The position numbers and the translations under genes are program-made. From CAZYSK01 sp964649415 (lineage in GTDB: Bacteria > Chloroflexota > Anaerolineae > B4-G1), in the NCBI GenBank assembly GCA_964649415.1, contig CAZYSK010000023.1:10972-74971 (forward strand): DNA of 64,000 nt, given 5' to 3'. Numbering within the stretch: position 1 is the first letter of the stretch; each line of letters begins with the position of its first letter. Of this stretch, positions 58,501 through 64,000 are shown piece after piece. The notes beneath the pieces were generated by a model. The model was not told where the DNA came from, searched no databases, and saw only the letters and a program-made list of their open reading frames with translations.

Positions 58501-60108
58501 ATGTTAGCCGATCGGTTGCTGGTCAACGGGAATGCGTACACGATGGACGCCGAGTGCCCCCGGGCCTCGGCGTTGGCCATTTCCGGCGAGCGTATCCTGG
58601 CCGTGGGGGACGCGGACGACCTCCATGATATCCTGGCCCCAGGCGGGGAGGTGAAGGACCTGAGCGGCGCGTGCGTGCTCCCAGGCCTGACGGACAGCCA
58701 CATCCACTTCACGTGGTACGCGCTGGGGCTGCGCGAGGTAGACCTGGGCGGGACCCGCTCGCTGGACAAGGTGCTGGCACTGGTAGGAGAGCGGGCGCGG
58801 CAGACGCCTGAGGGGGATTGGGTCGTCGGGCAGCGGTGGGACCAGGAGTTGTGGCCCGAGCCCCGCTTCCCCACGGCGGACGACCTGGACGGGGTCGCGC
58901 CGGCGCATCCCACGGTGCTCAGGGCCAAGAGCGGCCACGCGGTGGTAGCGAACACCCGCGCGCTGCACCTGGCCGGCATCACCGCCGAGACACCCGATCC
59001 ACCCGGTGGGCGCATCGGGCGGGACGCGGCGGGCCATCCGAACGGCATGCTCTTCGAGGACAGCGCGATGCACATGGTCACTGACCTGATCCCGCTGCCC
59101 GACCCGGACGAGATCGACGAGGCGGTGCGCGGCGCTTTCCCCAACGCGTGGCGGGTCGGATTGACCGGCATCCACGACGTGGACCGCCGGCCGGCCTTCG
59201 CCGCCTACCAACGGCTGCACGCGCTGGGCGAGCTCGGCCTGCGCGTGAACAAGTACCTGCCCGTCGAGGTGCTGGACTGCGCGCTGGAGATCGACCTGCG
59301 GACGGGGCTGGGCGACGACTGGCTGCGGGTGGGGGGGATCAAGGTCTTCAGCGACGGGGCGCTGGGGTCCCGCACGGCTTACATGCTGGCCCCCTACAGA
59401 GGGGAGCCGGACAACGTGGGGGTGCTGACGACGGAGGAGGCCGCGCTGCGCGCGCTGGCCCACAAGGCCGTGGACGGCGGGCTCAGCCTGGCCATCCACG
59501 CCATCGGCGACCGGGCCAACCGCATGGTGTTGGACGTGCTGGGCGAGGTGATGGCACGTGGGGGTGTGGGGGCACGGGAGGGTGGGAGCAGGCATCGGAT
59601 CGAGCACGTGCAACTGCTGCACCCGGACGACGTGGGCCGCCTGGCCGCGCTAGGCGTGGTGGCCTCGATGCAGCCCATCCACGCCACGCAAGATTACGAG
59701 ATGGCCGAGCGCTATTGGGGCGAGCGCTGCGCCACCAGCTACGCCTGGCGCAGCCTGCTGGAGGCCGGCACGGTGCTCGCCTTCGGCTCCGACTGCCCCG
59801 TGGAGGACCTCAACCCGCTGCTGGGCATCCACGCCGCCGTGACGCGGCGGCGGGCCGATGGATCCCCCGGCCCGGAAGGCTGGTACCCCCAACAGAGGCT
59901 GACGGTGGCGGAAGCGGTCCACGGCTACACGTGGGGCGCAGCCTACGCCGCCGGGCTGGAGGACCGCCTGGGCTCGCTGTCGCCGGGCAAGCTGGCCGAC
60001 CTGGTCGTGCTCGACCGCGACATCTTCACCTGCGACCCCATGGCCATCGCCCGAACGCAGGCCGTGGCTACGATGATCGGTGGGCGGTTTATGTACGAGG
60101 CATGGTGA
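58501..60108 (+). CDS. YtcJ-like amidohydrolase
   Basis: 535 residues, ATG at 58501. Amidohydro_3-type metal-dependent hydrolase with short N-terminal beta domain (LLVNGNAYTMDAECPRASAL), HxH motif in LPGLTDSHIHFTWYALGLRE, LRVGGIKVFSDGALGSRTAY (Lys ligand region), GLSLAIHAIGDRANRMVLDV, RHRIEHVQLLHPDDVGRLAA and FGSDCPVEDLNPLLGIHAAV (metal Asp). Substrate unknown; relatives hydrolyse formamides and amides. Not in operon with parB by spacing and the intervening palindrome. Confidence 0.9.
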   Translation: MLADRLLVNGNAYTMDAECPRASALAISGERILAVGDADDLHDILAPGGEVKDLSGACVLPGLTDSHIHFTWYALGLREVDLGGTRSLDKVLALVGERARQTPEGDWVVGQRWDQELWPEPRFPTADDLDGVAPAHPTVLRAKSGHAVVANTRALHLAGITAETPDPPGGRIGRDAAGHPNGMLFEDSAMHMVTDLIPLPDPDEIDEAVRGAFPNAWRVGLTGIHDVDRRPAFAAYQRLHALGELGLRVNKYLPVEVLDCALEIDLRTGLGDDWLRVGGIKVFSDGALGSRTAYMLAPYRGEPDNVGVLTTEEAALRALAHKAVDGGLSLAIHAIGDRANRMVLDVLGEVMARGGVGAREGGSRHRIEHVQLLHPDDVGRLAALGVVASMQPIHATQDYEMAERYWGERCATSYAWRSLLEAGTVLAFGSDCPVEDLNPLLGIHAAVTRRRADGSPGPEGWYPQQRLTVAEAVHGYTWGAAYAAGLEDRLGSLSPGKLADLVVLDRDIFTCDPMAIARTQAVATMIGGRFMYEAW

Positions 60109-60139
60109 CGCTCCCTCGTAGACCTGGTTTCTGCTGTCG

Positions 60140-61201
60140 TCACAGATCGACGGTGCAGCCCAGTCCGGGGACCTCCGAGGCGATCAGATAACCATCCTTC
60201 AGAAGAAAACCGGGCACCGTGGGGTCGTCGGTCAGGTCGAGGTGGCCGTCCAGGTCGCCGTATTTCACGTTAGGGCTGCTCAGGGCGAAGCTCAACCCGG
60301 CAGCGGTGAGCAAGGCGGGCTCGTTGACGCAACTAACCATCGTTGACATCCTGGCGGCGCGGGCGATGGTGTCCACCTGGCGCGCGCAGCGCAGGCCGCC
60401 GCACGTGGCCAGCTTGACGCTCACGCCGTCGGCCGCCCGGCGGGCGGCGATCTCCAGGGCCGAGGCGGGATCGACGACGGCCTCGTCGGCCAGGATGGGC
60501 ACCGGGCTGTGCCGGGTGACCTGGCCCAGGCCGTCCAGGTCGCCCGCGGGCGTGGGCTGTTCGAGCATCTCCAGTGCATCCTCCAACGCCCGGGCCACGT
60601 CCAGCGCCTGCTGGACGGTGTAGCCCTGGTCGGCGTCGAGGCGCAGCGTGGCGTGGGGCAGCGCCTTGTGGACCGCCCGCACGCGGCGGACGTCCTCCTC
60701 GGAGTCGAGCCCGCCCTTGATCTTGAGGATGCGGAACCCTTGCCGGACGCGCTCGCGGGCCAACGAGACGGTCTCCTTCTCCGGCGCGATGCCGATGGTC
60801 ACGGACGTCTGGATGCGGTTCCGGTAGCCACCCAGCAGACGATAGAGGGGTAGCCCGGCGGCCAGGCCCAGGAGATCGTGAAAGGCCAGATCGAACGCGC
60901 ACAGGGCGGAGGGGGTGCCCGCGGTGAGGCGGGCCAGTTCATCCAGGGCGTACTCGGTGTTCAACGGGCTCAATTCGGGGGCCCGGTCGGCGCAGGCGCG
61001 GCAGGCGCGGGTGACGGCCTCCAGCGTCTCACCCGTGAGGCTGTGCTCGAAGGCCGCGCAGCCCCAGGCAACCTGTCCCTGGCGCGTCTCGACGCGCACG
61101 AACACGACGGTCACGCCGTCAATGGCAGGATGATACGCCGTCCGGTAGGGCAGACGCAGGCGCAATTCGACTGGGGTCACCTCGACCTTGACGATTTGCA
61201 T
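60140..61201 (-). CDS. Enolase-superfamily enzyme, dipeptide epimerase-like
   Basis: 353 residues from ATG at 61201 (MQIVKVEVTPVELRLRLPYR). Capping domain about 1-120; barrel with the catalytic KxK in FRILKIKGGL (about residue 160), metal ligands Asp/Glu/Asp in LRLDADQGY, MLEQPTPAGD and ILADEAVV, and the second Lys in VSVKLATCGGL. This set is characteristic of L-Ala-D/L-Glu-type dipeptide epimerases. It is last in a minus-strand operon with a ProC-like reductase and a GlmE-like B12 protein. Mandelate racemase or muconate cycloisomerase activities are less likely from the KxK/K pattern. Confidence 0.85.
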   Translation of the reverse strand: MQIVKVEVTPVELRLRLPYRTAYHPAIDGVTVVFVRVETRQGQVAWGCAAFEHSLTGETLEAVTRACRACADRAPELSPLNTEYALDELARLTAGTPSALCAFDLAFHDLLGLAAGLPLYRLLGGYRNRIQTSVTIGIAPEKETVSLARERVRQGFRILKIKGGLDSEEDVRRVRAVHKALPHATLRLDADQGYTVQQALDVARALEDALEMLEQPTPAGDLDGLGQVTRHSPVPILADEAVVDPASALEIAARRAADGVSVKLATCGGLRCARQVDTIARAARMSTMVSCVNEPALLTAAGLSFALSSPNVKYGDLDGHLDLTDDPTVPGFLLKDGYLIASEVPGLGCTVDL

Positions 61202-61253
61202 GGGCCGACACCTCAGGTGGAAGCATATCACCGATTGGGGGTTGTGGCAAATG

Positions 61254-61306
61254 GGCAAGTCGGCAAGTCGGCAAATCTGCAAGTTTGCAAATCGGCAAAT
61301 CAGCAG
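61254..61306. repeat. Octamer tandem repeat (GCAAGTCG/GCAAATCG)
   Basis: Six degenerate tandem units of eight bases (GCAAGTCG, GCAAGTCG, GCAAATCT, GCAAGTTT, GCAAATCG, GCAAATCA) across the junction between the epimerase start and the stop of the ProC-like gene, which falls inside it. Confidence 0.85.
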
Positions 61307-62136
61307 CGGGGTTTTTCGTGCGCTGGGGCATCGCCCGACGGGACATCGGTTGGGACCTGGTTTCTCTTGAGGACGGCGTCGAGGGCTTCGGTCCAGGCGG
61401 CCAGGGCGTGGTGACGGCGGAGGAGAGCCAGGCCGCGCTCAGTGATGCCGCCGGGAGTGGCCAGCGCGTCCAGCATGGCGGCCAGGTCTTGATCGGGACG
61501 GGCCAGGGCCATTTCCGCCGCACCCCGGACCGTCTCCAGCACCAGGCTCCGCGCCACCTGCGGCGGCACGCCGGCCTGGACAGTCCAGGCGACGGTGTCG
61601 TCCAGCAGGGCGTATATCCAGCCGTAGAAGGCGGAGATGGCGCTGGCCGAGGCGAAACAGGACTCCGATGGCAGGACGTAGACGTGGCCCAACAGGTCGA
61701 ATAGGGCATAGGCGCGGGGGTCGTGCGGATAGAGCAGCGTGGGGCTGATGTTGATCGCGGCGCACGATATGGGCAACGCGCGCACGAGCGAGGCCGGCCC
61801 CGCGGCCGGTCTCAGCGCCTCCAGAGGGAGCGTGGCCGCCACGGAGACGAACGTGTGATCGGGCCTGAAGGCGATGGCCCGGGCCGCGGCCACGGCGTCC
61901 TCGGGGCGGGTGGACAGGATGAGCACGTCGGCCGCGTCGGCGACGGCCTGATTGTCGGCCGCGACGCGCGCGCCGAAGCGGACGGCCAGGCTGGCCGAGC
62001 GCCGAGCGTTGCGGGGCGAGAGCACGATCTCGAGCTCTGGACTGGCCCGCCTGAGGCCCTCCACCAGGTATCCGGCCAGGTGCCCCACCCCTACGATGCC
62101 GACGCGGACGCCGGCGACGTCAATGCGTTCGTTCAT
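61300..62136 (-). CDS. Pyrroline-5-carboxylate reductase-like protein
   Basis: 278 residues, ATG at 62136 overlapping the stop of the upstream gene by four bases. Rossmann NAD(P) domain with VGIVGVGHLAGYLVEGLRRA (about residue 10), LILSTRPEDAVAAARAI and RALPISCAAINISPTLLYP; the C-terminal helical dimer domain has MLDALATPGGITERGLALL, as in ProC (TPGGxT). It is a divergent ProC; substrates other than P5C are possible. The last about 25 residues are unlike the family. Confidence 0.82.
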   Translation of the reverse strand: MNERIDVAGVRVGIVGVGHLAGYLVEGLRRASPELEIVLSPRNARRSASLAVRFGARVAADNQAVADAADVLILSTRPEDAVAAARAIAFRPDHTFVSVAATLPLEALRPAAGPASLVRALPISCAAINISPTLLYPHDPRAYALFDLLGHVYVLPSESCFASASAISAFYGWIYALLDDTVAWTVQAGVPPQVARSLVLETVRGAAEMALARPDQDLAAMLDALATPGGITERGLALLRRHHALAAWTEALDAVLKRNQVPTDVPSGDAPAHEKPRC

Positions 62137-63935
62137 CGGTCTCGCTCCTGGGCCACGTGGGCCAACCGCTCCAGCATGTCGTCGACGCGGTGACAGACGC
62201 GCGCCCCGAGGGCCTGCACCCGCTCCGTCACGTCGACAGGCAGACTCGACGGCTCGCCCTCCTCCTCTACGTCCTTCACTCGTTGCCCACCATCGAGGAT
62301 CTGGGTCACCTTCCCCCCGATGAATATGGGCACGTCCAGGCCGAGCCGTTCCATCTCTCGGCGTAGGGCCTGCACGTAGTACAGGGCGACGCCGCTGTAG
62401 GTGCTGATGGCGATGAAGTCGGCCCCGGCCTCGGCGGCCCGCGCGGCGACCTGCTCGGGCTCGGCACTGACGCTGGCGTCGGCCAGCTCGACGCCGAGCC
62501 GCCCCAGGACCGCCTCGACGAGGATCTTGCCGTACTCGTGCACGTCGGTGCAGGCGACGCAGGCGGTGAAGCCGGCGCGGCGGATGGCCTCTCGCGCGTC
62601 GGAGGACAGGGAGGTCAGCAACGCCTCGCCCTGATCCTCCAGCGCGGCGACGGTGGTCGCGCGCACGACCGGCTCCCGCCGGCGCAGGCAGCCCTCGCGG
62701 GGCACGCCCGGGCCGAAGAGCTCCTCCAGGCGCTTGGCCCCCACCCGGCGCATGGCCAGCAGCAGCTCGAAGGGGTCGGCGGTGTCCACGCCGGCCGCGG
62801 CCAGCCCGGCCAGGACGCGATCCCTGAAGCGCCGCCCGCCCTCGACCAGGCGATCGGCGACGCGCTCGGCGGCCTCCAGGTCGAACAGGGACTCGAAGCC
62901 ATCGGCCCGCTGGATGAGCCGGTTGGCGAAGAGGTGGGCGTCGACGACCTCGTCGATCTCGGGGATGTGGAGCGCCTCGCTCACGGGCACGGGGTTGAGG
63001 CCATGGCCGGTGGGCCGGGTGCGCTGGGCGACGATGTCCACCAGCAGGTAGCTGGCCAGGTTAGCGTAGTTCTCGACCTCCCCGGCGACGTACACGGTCG
63101 TGTTGCCGTAGACCATGCTGCCGGGGGCGTCCGTGACGCGGGCCAGGGCACGCTGGAAGGCCAGCCGGGTCAGGGGATCGGAGAAGGTGTGGCCGTAGCA
63201 GTGGGCGACGTGGCCGCCGACGAGGTCCTCGACGATGGTGCGCTCCAGCAGCACCGCCCCGACGGCGCAGGCCATGTCGCAGAACAGGGCAGCGAAGCCG
63301 TCGTCCAGGTTGGAGTGGACCAACACCTCGACGGGCTGGGCGGCGCACAGGGCCAGGGCCTTGACCGTCTCGGCCGTAGTGGCGACGTCGTCGGTCCAGC
63401 GGGGCATGCGGAAGGTGAAGTACTGGCCCAGGTTGCCGATGGTGGTCGCGCCAGCGGCCAGCGCGGCGGCGGTGTTCTCGACGGCGGCGGGCGTACCGAT
63501 GACGAAGTCGCCGAAGTGGGGGGCGACGGGTGCGAATTGGGTGAGGGCGGCGAAGTCCTCGGGCCGCTCCAGGATCAGGCCGGTGCCCTGGGGCATATGG
63601 GCCCGCCGGGCGGCCGGGTAGCCCATGCTCCAGTCGAGGCAGATGCCGTAGCGGTCGAGGCGGTACCCGGCCGCGGCGAGACGCTCGTATATCTCGCGGT
63701 AGGCGCGGCAGGTCTTGGCCAGGCTGCGATAGCCAATCTGGGCGTGGAGCATGACGGCGCGCTCGGCCATGCGCTGGCGCTTGTAGGCGCTCTCCGAGGG
63801 GACGCCGTAGGTGCTCAGGAACGGGCAGGAGCCGACGGTGACCGTCCGGGCCAGCCGCCGCCCCTCGGCCAGCAACTGGGCCGAATCGGGCAATTCCGGC
63901 TCGGGGAAGATACGCGCACGCTCAAGTCCTGGCAT
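62133..63935 (-). CDS. GlmE-like protein fused to a B12-binding domain
   Basis: 600 residues from ATG at 63935. The open frame extends to 63995, but the extra residues (MVALLGRYKTCPYPD) come from a palindromic GGGCAGGT repeat and are excluded; the ribosome-binding site is weak. The C-terminal part (about 475-600) has the cobalt-ligand motif ACTDVHEYGKILVEAVLGRL and a distal IFIGGKV loop, as in glutamate mutase S and methionine synthase B12 domains. The N-terminal about 470 residues resemble glutamate mutase epsilon (MPQGTGLILERPEDFAALTQ, GTPAAVENTAAALAAGATTI); the total is close to E plus S. It heads an operon with ProC- and epimerase-like genes. Reaction unknown. Confidence 0.6.
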   Translation of the reverse strand: MPGLERARIFPEPELPDSAQLLAEGRRLARTVTVGSCPFLSTYGVPSESAYKRQRMAERAVMLHAQIGYRSLAKTCRAYREIYERLAAAGYRLDRYGICLDWSMGYPAARRAHMPQGTGLILERPEDFAALTQFAPVAPHFGDFVIGTPAAVENTAAALAAGATTIGNLGQYFTFRMPRWTDDVATTAETVKALALCAAQPVEVLVHSNLDDGFAALFCDMACAVGAVLLERTIVEDLVGGHVAHCYGHTFSDPLTRLAFQRALARVTDAPGSMVYGNTTVYVAGEVENYANLASYLLVDIVAQRTRPTGHGLNPVPVSEALHIPEIDEVVDAHLFANRLIQRADGFESLFDLEAAERVADRLVEGGRRFRDRVLAGLAAAGVDTADPFELLLAMRRVGAKRLEELFGPGVPREGCLRRREPVVRATTVAALEDQGEALLTSLSSDAREAIRRAGFTACVACTDVHEYGKILVEAVLGRLGVELADASVSAEPEQVAARAAEAGADFIAISTYSGVALYYVQALRREMERLGLDVPIFIGGKVTQILDGGQRVKDVEEEGEPSSLPVDVTERVQALGARVCHRVDDMLERLAHVAQERDR

Positions 63936-63960
63936 CACACTTATCAGAAAATCGGGGTAG

Positions 63961-63981
63961 GGGCAGGTCTTGTACCTGCCC
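63961..63981. repeat. GGGCAGGT hairpin repeat
   Basis: 8-bp arms GGGCAGGT (63961-63968) and ACCTGCCC (63974-63981), loop CTTGT; upstream of the GlmE-like gene. It overlaps the spurious N-terminal extension of that frame. Confidence 0.6.
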
Positions 63982-64000
63982 AAGAGGGCGACCACGAGGG

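Overview
The window looks like a piece of a GC-rich genome of the Chloroflexota (Anaerolineae-like), probably a draft or metagenome assembly because a run of exactly 100 N sits at 32674-32773. The phylum is an inference from overall gene content (many non-pyrrolysine MttB homologues, DMT and Liv-type transporters, a chromosomal rpmH-rnpA-yidD-yidC-jag-parA-parB block) and from the abundance of short palindromic repeats. It was not tested by any search.

Layout. 1-2.3 kb: 5' part of clpC and an S1-domain protein (minus strand). 2.4-10 kb (plus): xpt-guaA purine salvage/GMP synthesis, a multi-pass membrane protein, a large degenerate PP2C-like/propeller membrane protein with repeat-derived linkers, and an LCP cell-wall protein. 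10-12 kb (minus): a YbaK-type deacylase and a DMT transporter. 12-48 kb: almost 36 kb on the minus strand forming a catabolic island. It has five MttB-family methyltransferases, two corrinoid proteins, two CBS-ACT proteins, a HyuA-like ASKHA ATPase, a QueG-like Fe-S protein, two GntR/FCD regulators, two complete branched-chain-amino-acid-type ABC importers (one with a tandemly duplicated binding protein), three DAO-type FAD oxidoreductases, an HcnAB/SoxA-like FAD/Fe-S enzyme and an ornithine-cyclodeaminase-like protein. A cobalamin riboswitch followed by a terminator-like hairpin lies at 35.6-35.8 kb, directly upstream of the first importer and of the methyltransferase genes. 48-51.7 kb (plus): an adenylosuccinate-lyase-type enzyme, a TIM-barrel isomerase-like protein and a DUF554 protein. 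51.8-58.4 kb (plus): the origin-proximal block rpmH, rnpA, yidD, a PQQ-repeat lipoprotein, yidC, jag, a PfkB kinase, parA and parB. 58.5-64 kb: a YtcJ-like amidohydrolase (plus), then a minus-strand operon of a GlmE-like protein with a B12 domain, a ProC-like reductase and a dipeptide-epimerase-like enolase-superfamily enzyme.

How it may work together (inference): the two importers bring in quaternary or N-methylated amines (glycine-betaine-like compounds). MttB proteins move methyl groups to the corrinoid proteins. The ASKHA ATPase and Fe-S protein may repair oxidised corrinoid, and the FAD enzymes may oxidise the dimethyl- and monomethyl-amine products. B12 supply could be sensed by the riboswitch and substrate by the GntR proteins. 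No methylcorrinoid:tetrahydrofolate methyltransferase and no RamA/RACo-type activator is visible in the window.

A second theme is repeats. Several palindromic repeat families (a 36-bp tandem unit nested in an outer palindrome, a MITE-like element of about 117 bp, a 21-bp unit, short hairpins) fill intergenic gaps and have also entered reading frames without breaking them.
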